This document shows, piece by piece, positions 19,799 through 29,906 of a stretch of DNA of 64,000 nucleotides (position 1 is its first letter; each line of letters starts with the position of its first letter). The stretch spans positions 1,116,001 to 1,180,000 of the forward strand of contig CP095495.1 of the NCBI GenBank assembly GCA_023052945.1, given 5' to 3'. The position numbers and the translations under genes were made by a program. The DNA comes from Wolbachia pipientis. Lineage in GTDB: Bacteria > Pseudomonadota > Alphaproteobacteria > Rickettsiales > Anaplasmataceae. Under the pieces are notes generated by a model. It had not been told where the DNA came from. It saw only the letters and a program-made list of their open reading frames with translations, and did no database searches.

Positions 19799-20536
19799 TT
19801 GGCAAAAAAAGATCTATTAGCAGATATTCAAAAAATACATCAAGTTTCTAAATGCAGATATGGTGCCCCTAAAATTCATGCTGAATTGAAAGCTTTAGGT
19901 AAAAATTACAACATCAAAACAGTGCAAAATGTTATGAAAGAAAATGGCATTAAGGCTATACTTAAAAGAAAATTTAAAACCAAGAAACGGCAAACTGACA
20001 ATAGAGTCATAGTTCCCAATATATTAGATCAAAATTTTATTACCGATCAACCAAATAAAGTGTGGGTGACTGATATTACTTATATAAGAACCAAGAAAGG
20101 ATGGCTATATTTGGCAGTAGTAATCGATCTATATTCACGTATGGTAGTTGGCTGGTCGATGAGTAGCTCAATAAATAAACAGTTGGTTATTGACTCTTTG
20201 TTAATGGCCATTTACAAGCGTAACCATCCCAAGAATCTACTATTACATAGCGATCAAGGTTCACAATATACTTCAAAAAATTACCAAAATCTACTAGCTA
20301 TAAAGAACATAGTTCCTAGCATGAGTCACAAAGGCTATTGTTACGACAATTCCGTTGTAGAAAGTTTCTTTAGTTCTCTGAAAAGAGAGTTATTAATAAA
20401 TACTGCTAAGTACTCCAAACAGTCTATTAAAACTGCTATATTTGAATATATAGAAATTTTTTATAACAAACAACGCAGACATTCTACTATTAACTATTGC
20501 ATCCCTGAGCTTTTTGATTCATCATTCTCTTTGTAA
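19799..20536 (+). CDS. IS3-family OrfB catalytic subunit (copy 1)
   Basis: rve/integrase-core transposase with DDE residues in VTDITYIRT, LHSDQGSQYT and NSVVESFFSSLK. The frame is open upstream to about 19637, one base back relative to orfA, as in the programmed -1 frameshift of IS3 elements. The TTG at 19799 is only a formal start. Confidence 0.85.
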   Translation: MAKKDLLADIQKIHQVSKCRYGAPKIHAELKALGKNYNIKTVQNVMKENGIKAILKRKFKTKKRQTDNRVIVPNILDQNFITDQPNKVWVTDITYIRTKKGWLYLAVVIDLYSRMVVGWSMSSSINKQLVIDSLLMAIYKRNHPKNLLLHSDQGSQYTSKNYQNLLAIKNIVPSMSHKGYCYDNSVVESFFSSLKRELLINTAKYSKQSIKTAIFEYIEIFYNKQRRHSTINYCIPELFDSSFSL

Positions 20537-20578
20537 AAACATTCCCAACTTTCTCTCCACTTTTCCTGGGTAAGGTCA

Positions 20579-20849
20579 GTTATAATTCCATATAAAAAGT
20601 ATCGTAAAAAGCCATTAACTCCAGAGCATAATAGAAGATTAGCATCATTTAGAATGAGAGTAGAAAACAAGATCCGAGAGATAAAGATATTTAAGATTAT
20701 GTCGAATGTTTATCGCAATTTTCAGAAAAAATATAACCTGAGGTTCAATATTATTGCTGGTATTGTAAATCTTAAGCACGCCTTTTAGTTAACCTTGATT
20801 TTAGTCACCCTCCTTTCCTTTTTTTTATCGCTTGATTCGCAGCAGGTCT
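20579..20849 (+). mobile_element. IS5-family element, 3' remnant
   Basis: Begins inside the transposase (codons for VIIPYKKYRKKPLT) directly after the IS3 end and continues to the terminal AGCAGGTCT. The 5' two thirds are missing. Confidence 0.9.
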
Positions 20850-20850
20850 T

Positions 20851-22787
20851 AATATAAAAAACTGGGATAGTTCTGAATCTTACAGAATTTCTACATTGGA
20901 ATTTGATTTAGGCTTGGATCCAATAGTAATTCGTAGGTTGAATAGGTTTAGCTTATCTAATGTGGAAGAAATACAAACCTTGATTGATAAAGCTTCAGAA
21001 AATTATCAAAACAGAGCTGATGGCACAGAAACGGAAAATGATTTTAAGTGTTTAGTGTCAGTTAATGGCTTTGAGAGTGGAAATAAAACATATGAGTGTT
21101 TAGGTTTTTCTTCACTACAAGATCAAATTAACTTTACAGAAAAGCTCTGCAGTGTAGAGCAAATTGAGGAATTCAAAAATAAAATGCAAAATAGTGATCA
21201 AGTTTTAACGCTACTTAAAAAGTTAAAAGAGGACCTTTTACTGAGTGGTTATGACCAAAATGCAATAGGTCAGTGTAATGAGTTAGTGGTAACTTTAGGA
21301 TTTAAGCCCTTGATAAGCAAATTAGCTCAGGAAGGTGAATGGAATAAAGTTAAAGCTTTTCTTGATGAGACTGCTAACAGGAGCAGTACCGATATTGAGA
21401 ATAAAAACAAATGGTCAGAAAGTTGGACTTTGTTACACTATGCTGTTTACAACGGTAATTTGAATCTAGTAAATGGTGTGTTCGACCTTCTGCTAGCCAA
21501 AGTTGGTGATATCAATGCTAAAGACAAATGGTATTGGACACCATGACACTATGCTGTTTGTTATAATGAACCTAATATGTCAAGTTTCTTATAGATAAAG
21601 GTGCCAACATTGAAGCTAGGAGTAAGAGGAATGAGACACCTCTGTATTTGGCTGTCAAGGAAGATAAGTTAGATGTGGTCAAATCTTTTTTTGGTGAAAA
21701 TATTGATGGTAACCCATATAAGATGATGAAACTGATTAGAAGTTTAGAGAAGGAAATTATTAGTCGAGCAAATACTCCATCTAATGTAAAAGAATGGTTG
21801 GCATCTTATGTAAGTAGTCTGAGAGATTCGATAAAGGGTATAGCAAAAAAAGAGTTAAAGAATGATATGTTAGATGATAGTTATGCTTCAACTACTGAGC
21901 TTGCTAATAAGATTTACAAATTTGATGGAAAGTTGTTTGGTGAAATAATCAAAAAAGTTGTGAATGATTTATATAAAGAAATAGATACAGAAGAAGTGTT
22001 AAGCTTTATACGTAGCTATAATTTTGCTACACAGAGAATTCAAGGTTATGTAGCTGTGTTTGATAAGATGAAAAGGGAGAACAACCTTAACAATAATGCA
22101 GTGTTTAATTTGGCCTTTTATGTGAAGGAAGTTATGGAAGCAGGTGATTACAGTAGTGTCAATTCAGAAAAAAGATCTGAGCTTGAAGAAATAAAAAAAG
22201 AATTACCAGAGTCATTGGGGAATCTAGTATTTTCGTCAAAGGTATGTATTAAAAATGTTGAATATGGAAGGTACTTATATTCACCTAATGATTATAAGGA
22301 TTTCCAATTTGACAGTGAACGGCGGCGTGTGTTTACCTGGCCCTCAAATTTAGGGAATAATAAATTTAAGTGGAAGGTTGAACTTAATGGTGATAGTGTA
22401 TATCTAAAGAATGTTGAATATGGAAGGTACTTATATTCACCTAATGATTATAAGGATTTCCAATTTGACAGTGAACGGCGGCGTGTGTTTACCTGGCCTT
22501 CAAATCTAGGGGGTGATAAATTTAAGTGGAAGGTTGAAAATTGTGGATCTACTCGCGAGATACGTGATATACAACACCATAGGAACTCTTTACAAGAGGA
22601 GGAACATCCTGTCTACCTTGAGTCAAGGGAAGTTGATCCAAGGAAAGAATTAAGATATCTTGTCAATGAAGCTGCTAGAAATGGTGAATGGGATATAGTC
22701 AATTTTTTCCTTGATAAAACTGCTGAAAGAAGTCCGGATTATATTGTAATCAAAGATCGACTCTCAAAAAGTTGGACTACTTTACAC
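20851..22787 (+). pseudogene. Ankyrin-repeat protein with duplicated Trp/Tyr-rich domain, broken at both ends
   Basis: The 5' end is cut by the IS5 remnant (reading is open from 20851) and the 3' end by IS3 copy 2, in the middle of an ankyrin repeat (SWTTLH). The middle carries a nonsense TGA at 21544 (WTP-stop-HYAV) and a frameshift near 21588, after which ankyrin sequence resumes (KFLIDKGANIEARSKRNET). The last third holds a tandem pair of 52-residue repeats with the core KNVEYGRYLYSPND and RRRVFTWPSNLG. I do not recognise the family; the aromatic pattern resembles beta-trefoil or fascin-like repeats. The N-terminal part (TLEFDLGLDPIVIRRLN) is also unassigned. Confidence 0.8.
22254..22540 (+). 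repeat. 156-bp tandem duplication within the ankyrin pseudogene
   Basis: AATGTTGAATATGGAAGG starts at 22254 and again at 22410. The copies are nearly identical over about 90 bases and then diverge. The period of 156 bp (52 codons) preserves frame, so this is a recent in-frame domain duplication. Confidence 0.9.
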
Positions 22788-22829
22788 TGACCTTACCCAG
22801 GAAAAGTGGAGAGAAAGTTGGGAATGTTT

Positions 22830-23567
22830 TTACAAAGAGAATGATGAATCAAAAAGCTCAGGGATGCAATAGTTAATAGTAGAATGTCTGCGTTGTTTGT
22901 TATAAAAAATTTCTATATATTCAAATATAGCAGTTTTAATAGACTGTTTGGAGTACTTAGCAGTATTTATTAATAACTCTCTTTTCAGAGAACTAAAGAA
23001 ACTTTCTACAACGGAATTGTCGTAACAATAGCCTTTGTGACTCATGCTAGGAACTATGTTCTTTATAGCTAGTAGATTTTGGTAATTTTTTGAAGTATAT
23101 TGTGAACCTTGATCGCTATGTAATAGTAGATTCTTGGGATGGTTACGCTTGTAAATGGCCATTAACAAAGAGTCAATAACCAACTGTTTATTTATTGAGC
23201 TACTCATCGACCAGCCAACTACCATACGTGAATATAGATCGATTACTACTGCCAAATATAGCCATCCTTTCTTGGTTCTTATATAAGTAATATCAGTCAC
23301 CCACACTTTATTTGGTTGATCGGTAATAAAATTTTGATCTAATATATTGGGAACTATGACTCTATTGTCAGTTTGCCGTTTCTTGGTTTTAAATTTTCTT
23401 TTAAGTATAGCCTTAATGCCATTTTCTTTCATAACATTTTGCACTGTTTTGATGTTGTAATTTTTATCTAAAGCTTTCAATTCAGCATGAATTTTAGGGG
23501 CACCATATCTGCATTTAGAAACTTGATGTATTTTTTGAATATCTGCTAATAGATCTTTTTTTGCCAA
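22830..23567 (-). CDS. IS3-family OrfB catalytic subunit (copy 2)
   Basis: Same integrase-core protein as copy 1 with DDE motifs VTDITYIRT, LHSDQGSQYT and NSVVESFF. The frame is open 5' of the formal start, consistent with expression by -1 frameshift from orfA. Confidence 0.85.
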   Translation of the reverse strand: MAKKDLLADIQKIHQVSKCRYGAPKIHAELKALDKNYNIKTVQNVMKENGIKAILKRKFKTKKRQTDNRVIVPNILDQNFITDQPNKVWVTDITYIRTKKGWLYLAVVIDLYSRMVVGWSMSSSINKQLVIDSLLMAIYKRNHPKNLLLHSDQGSQYTSKNYQNLLAIKNIVPSMSHKGYCYDNSVVESFFSSLKRELLINTAKYSKQSIKTAIFEYIEIFYNKQRRHSTINYCIPELFDSSFSL

Positions 23568-23725
23568 TTCCCTATTGCTTATTTTTTTAGCAAGCCATTT
23601 GTAATAACCACTAGCAGATACACCAGAAATTCTACATAATTCTTGTACTTTATAGCAATTGCTATGCTCTTTTATAAAAAGATATTTTACTCTTTTTGAC
23701 TGGCAAAATATCCCAGGGCTTTTTT

Positions 23726-23986
23726 TTAAATGTCTCTTTCCCTTGTTACTCTTGCTAACTCTCTCTTTAAGTCAAATCTCTCTTTATCATAAGGCGCTAC
23801 GTTACCCCTGCCCGGAAATGCATTTACTGCTGACTTTTTCTCGTTATACTTCTTTATCCACTTACCTAATATACCGGGATTTATACCTAGATCCCTTGCT
23901 ATTTGTGAAATTGTTTCTCCCCTTTCTCTGAAAAGTTTTACAGCTTCTTCTTTGAACTCTGCTGTATACTCTCTTCCATTTGTCAT
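23726..23986 (-). CDS. IS3-family OrfA (copy 2)
   Basis: Identical in sequence to OrfA of copy 1, with helix-turn-helix GETISQIARDLGINPGILGK, and ends at the same early TAA. Confidence 0.85.
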   Translation of the reverse strand: MTNGREYTAEFKEEAVKLFRERGETISQIARDLGINPGILGKWIKKYNEKKSAVNAFPGRGNVAPYDKERFDLKRELARVTRERDI

Positions 23987-24064
23987 ATTGCACCTCTTTA
24001 TGAAAACATTTTTTACTATAAAAACGTCTCAACTTTCTCTCCACTTTTCCTGGGTAAGGTCAGT

Positions 24065-24487
24065 AAGAAAATAGTAGAGCAAGCTGCGTCAAAAAGTGGT
24101 ATATCAATGCACCGGTTAAATATTGATTTTATGGAAATACGAAAAGAGATTACTGGAAAAGTCATGAGTGATAAAATTAATGAGATTTCAGGGGTTTTAA
24201 AATCACACGTAGAGAAAGCATTGCCTGGTAGAGAACCGGGAGACCCTGAAAGATTAAGTAAGAAAAATTTTGGTAAGTTTATGACTGAATTTAATAGCAG
24301 AATAGATCCAGTAATAGATCAATCAATGCAACAGATATTAAGCAGAGACAATATGTTAAAAGCAAGTAACGTAAAAGAACAACAAATAAGCTTGGAGCCT
24401 AGAAGTTATCTAAATAATACCTCTGTTCAAGGTCATTTAATTCAGGATAGGGATTTAAGAAAACAAGGTAAAATTCTAATTCCTTAA
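24065..24487 (+). pseudogene. C-terminal fragment of an unidentified protein
   Basis: Open frame running directly out of IS3 copy 2 and ending at TAA 24485. About 140 residues, polar and helical (KSHVEKALPGREPGDPE, LSKKNFGKFMTEFNSR). The 5' part of the gene is missing. No family recognised. Its end overlaps the convergent Rpn nuclease gene by 12 bases. Confidence 0.55.
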
Positions 24488-25402
24488 CTTTTTGATTTCA
24501 TCGAGGGAAAGGCCGGTAATTTGAGCGATAACATCAATAGAGACACCGGCCTTGAGTGAGTTTTTGGCCACAGCTATTTTAGCCTGTTTTTCGCCCTCTT
24601 CCCTACCTTCCTGCTTACCTTCAGCTCTGCCTTTTTCATGTCCGATAAGGATGCCTTCTAGTCTACCTTTAGCAGAAGCATCATCAAGGCGTTGTTCCCA
24701 AATAGCAGCTTCTTTCTGTACACTCAAAACTCTTTCTTCGTATGCTGCTAGATCCTTTTCACTCCAACTAAATTTGTCTAATGCATCATATGCTAACTTG
24801 ATTACTGGGGCTTTCTCTGCAATATCTTTTAGGTCTTCATCTGTAGTATTTTCTGCATACCGAAAAAAGAAAACCCACCTTTCTACTGTGCTCTCTAGTT
24901 GCTCTACTCTATTTTTTGTAAATTTAGGCAACTCAATAAAGACGAATTGAAAATCCTTTAGATAATGGCCATTAGTTTTTATCTCTCGTATATTATGAGT
25001 GGAAATGTATTCAACCTCTGGAGGAAATAGCGTACTATTAGAAATAGCAATAAAGAATACTTTCTTAAAATCAATGTAACTGCCAGATTGTCTTGAGTAA
25101 GCTTTAGCAGCATAAAGTTGGGCACGTTTTTCAAAGCCTTTATCACGAGCGAGTTGCATTTCCGCAATATACCTATTTCCGTATAAATCTTTACAAAGAA
25201 CATCAACAATGCTTTGTTTATCAGAAGCAATTTCAGGATTCATGATAGTGCTAAGAAACTCAACATCTTGAATTGTGTTAACACCAGTAAACCCTAAGAT
25301 GTCATTTAAAAAGTGAATAAGGATATTCTTATTTTTCTCAGTGCCAAACACTCGTTTGAAGGACAGGTCAAATTTAGGATCGAGAAATTTCGAAAGAGCC
25401 AT
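24476..25402 (-). CDS. Rpn-family PD-(D/E)XK nuclease/putative transposase
   Basis: 308 residues of the Rpn/PDDEXK_2 family, which promotes recombination in E. coli; the Wolbachia relatives are usually called transposases. The N-terminal signature FLDPKFDLSFKRVFG is followed by the nuclease core, with Asp67 (SIVDVLCKD) and Glu81-x-Gln83 (IAEMQL). After the core comes a Gly/Glu/Lys-rich stretch (HEKGRAEGKQEGREEGE), then a short terminal helical module (KNSLKAGVSIDVIAQITGLS) that recurs in the HTH regulator at 25788 and the remnant at 58365. Complete; the start ATG at 25402 fits the family. Confidence 0.85.
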   Translation of the reverse strand: MALSKFLDPKFDLSFKRVFGTEKNKNILIHFLNDILGFTGVNTIQDVEFLSTIMNPEIASDKQSIVDVLCKDLYGNRYIAEMQLARDKGFEKRAQLYAAKAYSRQSGSYIDFKKVFFIAISNSTLFPPEVEYISTHNIREIKTNGHYLKDFQFVFIELPKFTKNRVEQLESTVERWVFFFRYAENTTDEDLKDIAEKAPVIKLAYDALDKFSWSEKDLAAYEERVLSVQKEAAIWEQRLDDASAKGRLEGILIGHEKGRAEGKQEGREEGEKQAKIAVAKNSLKAGVSIDVIAQITGLSLDEIKKLRN

Positions 25403-25787
25403 AGCAAGAATACCTAAAAAGCATTAATAATTATACACAATTCTGAAGAAATATTCAACTTTTTTATATTGAAATCTTGTTTTTTTAAGCTTCGAGAAAA
25501 AATGACCTTCAGAGGTAGGCTTAGAATAGCATCCTCTGCTTTAGACGCCTTTTGTACATCTTTTATCAACCCTGCTACCTTAAAAGCCCAGCAAATGGAT
25601 GCCATGACTTTAGCATCTGTCAAGGACCATTTTTAACGCTTTTTGGTGCAAGAGCTTAATAAAAGTGCGAGCGTAAACCTACCATCGAGCTCTCTCACCT
25701 TTCATAATAAAGAGCTTGAAGTCAACATTTTCATGGTAAATTTATGCTCACCTGTGTAATAATGTGTAGTTTATTTCTGTTAGCGGC
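25403..25787. other. Intergenic region
   Basis: About 385 bases without a confident gene. Short frames exist on both strands around 25414-25636, but neither has a recognisable family or a good ribosome binding site. The last 100 bases probably hold the promoter of the HTH regulator. Confidence 0.4.
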
Positions 25788-26729
25788 ATGGCAAAACGTA
25801 CTACTATCTCCATAAGATACGAAATAGCGCAGAATGTAAGAAGCTGGATATTAAAGCGGAAATATACTGTAAAAGATTTAGCAAATAAAACAGGTATAGA
25901 ATACTATACGCTTCTAAGGTATGTAAAAGGAAAATGTGGCATTCCAACTGAAAGGCTAAAATTGATAGCGGACGCATTATCAATTCCTATTAGAAATCTT
26001 TTTAGAAATCTTTTTCCAAGACAAAAAGTACTAAAAGAAAACAGTTGTTTTGACAAAGCTAAGAGCCGGGAAATGTATAATTTCATAGAAAAATACAAAA
26101 AAACGGGGGGACACAAAGCAATTTATGCATTAACCAAATCTGTCCGAGCTGAGGAGGAAAGTAACATAAAAGCAGCAAGAATAAGAATTGCAAAGAATCT
26201 AGTTAAGGCTGGGTTTGATACTGAGATTATCTATCGAGCAACAGGCTTATCAACTGAAGAATATGCTGATAAAGAGAGATACGAGCCAAACGGAGGACAA
26301 GAGATAAAAAAGTGGAGAATAATAAGGGGATATACTCAAGAAGAATTAGCAAAAAAGCTAGATGTAGGACCCTCGCAGGTACATCATTATGAACAAGGTA
26401 GTGTTACTCTTTTAAGTGAAAGGTTATGGGAAATAGCAAAAGAATTATCAGTAGATGCTGAAGATCTGATAAAGGAATACAAAGAAAATGATTGCGAAGA
26501 TGGTGAAACAGAAAATGAATTATTAAGTTGGGCAAGAGAATATAGAAAAATTAACAATCAAGAATCACAAGATGAACTGGATATATGGGTAGAATTTTTA
26601 TTGCAAAGAAAGCGAATTTACAAAGAAAAGATTGATAAAATAGAGGGAATCAAAGTAGCAAATAATCTACTTATACTAGGTGTTTCTGTTGATGCTATTT
26701 CTTCAATAACTGACTTGCCTGCAGAGTAG
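25788..26729 (+). CDS. Two-domain XRE-type HTH transcriptional regulator, phage WO type
   Basis: 313 residues with two separate helix-turn-helix regions: residues about 22-68 (VKDLANKTGIEYYTLLRYVK) and about 172-230 (GYTQEELAKKLDVGPSQVHH). Tandem XRE domains are characteristic of phage WO regulators. Between them (residues about 131-160) and at the C-terminus (288-313) is a short motif of the type AKNLVKAGFDTEIIYRATGL, which also ends the Rpn nucleases nearby. Likely controls prophage genes; target sites are not identifiable here. Intact, and followed by a radC fragment as in WO regulatory modules. Confidence 0.8.
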   Translation: MAKRTTISIRYEIAQNVRSWILKRKYTVKDLANKTGIEYYTLLRYVKGKCGIPTERLKLIADALSIPIRNLFRNLFPRQKVLKENSCFDKAKSREMYNFIEKYKKTGGHKAIYALTKSVRAEEESNIKAARIRIAKNLVKAGFDTEIIYRATGLSTEEYADKERYEPNGGQEIKKWRIIRGYTQEELAKKLDVGPSQVHHYEQGSVTLLSERLWEIAKELSVDAEDLIKEYKENDCEDGETENELLSWAREYRKINNQESQDELDIWVEFLLQRKRIYKEKIDKIEGIKVANNLLILGVSVDAISSITDLPAE

Positions 26730-26944
26730 CCTTAAACGATACTTATTTTTTTTAACACGGATCTATCGCTTAAGGGAATAAACATCTATTAATATCTTTT
26801 GTATCTTCATAAAAAAAATAAACAAAAAAAAATCGAAAAAATTGACTTGACTTCCGCCAAAATGGATGGCTTTATGCCAATACTGCTAAAAAAAATAGCA
26901 GTAAACATTTAAAAACAATTTATTATTAATGAATGGTATATTTT

Positions 26945-27147
26945 ATGAATAACAAGAATAATAGTGAAAAATTTATAGAAGAAATTGAGAGAGTACTACA
27001 AAGCGGAGGAGGAAGTGCTCTATTTGATCGTGAAATAGTGGCAGTACTTCTAGGGGCAGTTCATGACAGGGCCCAAGCTCAAGATGTTACTAAAAATCTA
27101 ATGGACAATTGCCCAGGAATAGGAGAAATTTTAGGGCGAGAAATCGA
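26945..27147 (+). pseudogene. RadC-family protein, N-terminal fragment
   Basis: About 68 residues matching the helix-hairpin N-terminus of RadC proteins (ALFDREIVAVLLGAV, then NCPGIGEILGREI), cut by an IS481 element at 27148. The JAMM-like metal-binding domain that defines RadC is lost. Start ATG 26945 or 26933. RadC genes are regular members of phage WO. Confidence 0.7.
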
Positions 27148-28343
27148 TGTAAAAGATAAGACTTAATCTGACAGACAAGAATTAACTGACAGAAGAATTG
27201 AGGTAGTTAAAACTAATATCAGTCTCTTGTTTAATGCTACTAATATTTTTCTGAAAAGCAATATGTTTGCTATCAAGAAAAGTCTGCATAGGTGTTTTTC
27301 CATAGCAGTACTTACCAGAGTGAGGTCTTGTATCATTATAAGAATGCAACCAACAATCAACATCAATCTGTAGATCTTCCAAAGAATTGTAGATTTTCTT
27401 TCTAAAGATAATATTGTAACACTCATCTTGCATAGTTCTATGAAATCTTTCACATATGCCATTAGTTTGTGGAGAGTTGGCTTTGGTTCTAGAATGGTCG
27501 ATATTTTCGATTCCCAAATATAGCTGATAAGCGTGATTTTCTGGCTTGCCACAATATTCCGTACCCCTATCAGTTAGAATGCGTAATAATGGAATTTTCT
27601 GCTCATCAAAAAATGGAATAACCCTATCATTGAGAAGATCTTCAGCTGTAATAGCTGTTCTGTCCGTGTAAAGTTTAACCATTGCAACCCTGGAATAAGT
27701 GTCAACAAAAGTCTGCTGATAAATTCGCCCTATACCTTTGATATTGCCCACATAATAGGTATCTTGAGAACCCAAATAACCTGGATGTTGCGTCTCAATT
27801 TCACCATGAGCTTCCTTTTGTTCTTTCATTTTTTCTAAAGCTGCAAGTTGTTCTTCAGTTAAAATGATTCCGTCTTGAGCTACTTTTGTCTCTAGTGCTT
27901 TAAGTCTCTTTTTGAGAGTTTCAAGGTCATTTCTTAGCCATACAGACCTTACTCCTCCCTGAGAAATTATTATACCTCTTTTTCTCAGTTCATTTGCAGC
28001 TCTTTCTTGCCCATATGCTGGAAATTCTGTTGCTATACCAATCACTGTTCTTTCTATATTATCGGAAACTCTGTTCGCTAATAGCGGTTTTTTCTTACTT
28101 ATTTCATGTAATGCTCCCTCTCCTCCATTTTCATATAACTCCTTAAATCGATAAAATGTATCTCTTGAGTATCCCATCACTTTACATGCTTGAGATACAT
28201 TTCCTAGTTGTTTTGCTAGTTCTAATAACCCTAGCTTTGGTTTTAGTATTTTTGTTTGTATTGTACTCATTTCTAACACTCCTTTCTTTTATTATTTTAT
28301 AACTTGCTTTTTTAAAGTGTCAGATCAAGTCTTATTTAATACA
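27148..28343 (-). mobile_element. IS481-family element, copy 2 (1196 bp)
   Basis: Complete, with the standard TGTA ends. Flanks (AAATCGA, CTTTATT) do not match, and it separates two unrelated truncated genes (radC and a coiled-coil gene), so material was lost or exchanged here. Confidence 0.92.
27182..28270 (-). CDS. IS481-family transposase
   Basis: Same protein as at 4590-5678 with one visible difference (NGGEGALHE instead of NGGEEALHE). DDE motifs intact; the ATG at 28270 is preceded by AGGAG. Confidence 0.9.
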   Translation of the reverse strand: MSTIQTKILKPKLGLLELAKQLGNVSQACKVMGYSRDTFYRFKELYENGGEGALHEISKKKPLLANRVSDNIERTVIGIATEFPAYGQERAANELRKRGIIISQGGVRSVWLRNDLETLKKRLKALETKVAQDGIILTEEQLAALEKMKEQKEAHGEIETQHPGYLGSQDTYYVGNIKGIGRIYQQTFVDTYSRVAMVKLYTDRTAITAEDLLNDRVIPFFDEQKIPLLRILTDRGTEYCGKPENHAYQLYLGIENIDHSRTKANSPQTNGICERFHRTMQDECYNIIFRKKIYNSLEDLQIDVDCWLHSYNDTRPHSGKYCYGKTPMQTFLDSKHIAFQKNISSIKQETDISFNYLNSSVS

Positions 28344-29544
28344 CTTTATTTTTGTTTTCAAGTTTTTCTATATCACCTTTAAGTTGACCTCCTATGCCTT
28401 TGAGTTGAGTCACTTCTTGATTTGCACTATCTAGCGCTTCCTTCTGCTCTGTAAGTTGGGTATTTAGCGCCCCTATAGCAGTGCTCAGCTCTTCATTCTT
28501 TATAGGTACTGTGGCTTCGGAATTACATTCATACTCAATTACCACTTGAATTGATTTATCAAGAGTCCAGATTTGCCCATGATCAGCTTCTTTTATTGCA
28601 TCAAAAAGGCTTTTCTCTGTAAAATTGGGTTGTAAAGATTCAAATACTTTCAATCTTTCTTCTGATTGTTTTGCATTTTCTTTTAAAATAATATTACTTG
28701 ATGTTAATTGTGCATTCTCTTCATTTGCTATATTGAGCTTTTCTTCCAACTCTATTACTCTTTCATGGTTGTCATTTAATTCGGCTCTTTCTTGTAATGT
28801 ATCTATGCCCTCTGTTTGTATACCCAGATCTTTTGTCTCTTTTGGTCTTGAAACGTGTTTGTATCTGTCATCGAGCTCGTTTTTCTCTTGTGTCAATAGC
28901 TTATTCTCTTCAGCCGCTTTACCTAGAGCTGCCTCCATCTTTACCTTTAAACACGTATATTTCTCAAATAATTCTTCTCTTTCTGTATTTGCCATACCTA
29001 ACTTTGTATCTAGCTTACAATTTATGGCTGAAAGCTTTTTGTTCTCTTCTTTTAATTGATCTTTTTGTTTTGATAACGATTGATTTTCTCTATATAAAGA
29101 AGCTTTTAATTTTTCTTCTGACTCTAATTTTCGTTTGGTTCTGTGGATATCTTGATATAGACCTTCAAGCTTATTTTTATGGCAAGTCTGGCTATCATCA
29201 TTCTTAATTAGTTCTTCTACCTCACGCACAAGATCTGTAATACCCTCTTCCAATGCGTCTAAGTATGTCGACAACGATGACCTGCCCTCTACCCCTTTCA
29301 GCTCGTTCAGTATTTCTGTGATTACTTTCATCGGACGAGCCAGTCTACTTACACCAGCAACACCAATCCTGCCACTCAATTCAGCCTCATCAATTGAATT
29401 GCACGATCTACTCACGGAAATCGGGCTGCTCGAGACAATCATGTCATATAGGCTAAACAAGTCTACATCACTTCGACTGGTTGACTCACTTGAAGTATCA
29501 AGGAAAACTGACTCATCCAAATTAGAAATGCTCCCATTATTCAT
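28336..29544 (-). pseudogene. Long coiled-coil protein, C-terminus cut by IS481
   Basis: About 400 residues. A Ser-rich N-terminus (FLDTSSESTSRSDVDLF) and a short helical region lead into long coiled coils (for example QSLSKQKDQLKEENKKLSA and KLNIANEENAQLTSSN). The frame enters the IS481 element and stops after two codons, so the original C-terminus is missing. No enzyme domain seen. Coiled-coil proteins of this kind accompany phage WO; function unknown. Confidence 0.65.
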
Positions 29545-29906
29545 GAAAACCAGAACATCCTACTCAGGCAGCTCATTACGACTTTATCCCTCAACGAAGG
29601 GCTAATGCAATTCGAAGGATAATATATCATACTCTAATTTTCTTGTAACTATATCATAGTTTAAATAGAGAGAAAAGGTTTATTTCTTTAAATCCAGCAT
29701 GAAAGGATATGTCCAACAATTTTTTTTAATTGAGAATACTATCTAAATTATTAACACAACATCTATCTCGTACCCCTGCTGTTTCTCATTACCTTGAGCT
29801 ATTTAAACCCTTCACAGCAGGATCAACACCATTCTTAACTATCGACATCACTAAGTGCTGTATTTGCCTTATATGAACAGTAACACCCTAACCTTGAGCA
29901 CATAGT
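29545..29906. other. Intergenic region
   Basis: About 360 bases, AT-rich, between two minus-strand genes. It probably carries the promoter of the coiled-coil gene. No gene, IS end or RNA recognised. Confidence 0.4.

Larger units (their letters stand above)
19304..20578 (+). mobile_element. IS3-family element, copy 1 (1275 bp)
   Basis: Long inverted repeats begin TGACCTTACCCAGG at both ends and the interior carries orfA and orfB. Left flank is an IS481 half, right flank an IS5 fragment, so the flanks come from different places. Three other 1275-bp copies exist in the window. This one differs at the orfB residue in ALGKNYN (others ALDKNYN). Confidence 0.93.
22788..24062 (-). mobile_element. 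IS3-family element, copy 2 (1275 bp)
   Basis: Same ends and length as copy 1 but inverted. Flanks (TTTACAC left, GTAAGAA right) show no target duplication, and the genes on the two sides do not rejoin, so it sits at a recombination junction. Confidence 0.92.

Noticed and set aside
25414..25636. Overlapping short frames on both strands (69 and 44 residues)
   Set aside because: No family, no ribosome binding site, and neither strand is preferred; listed only as intergenic.
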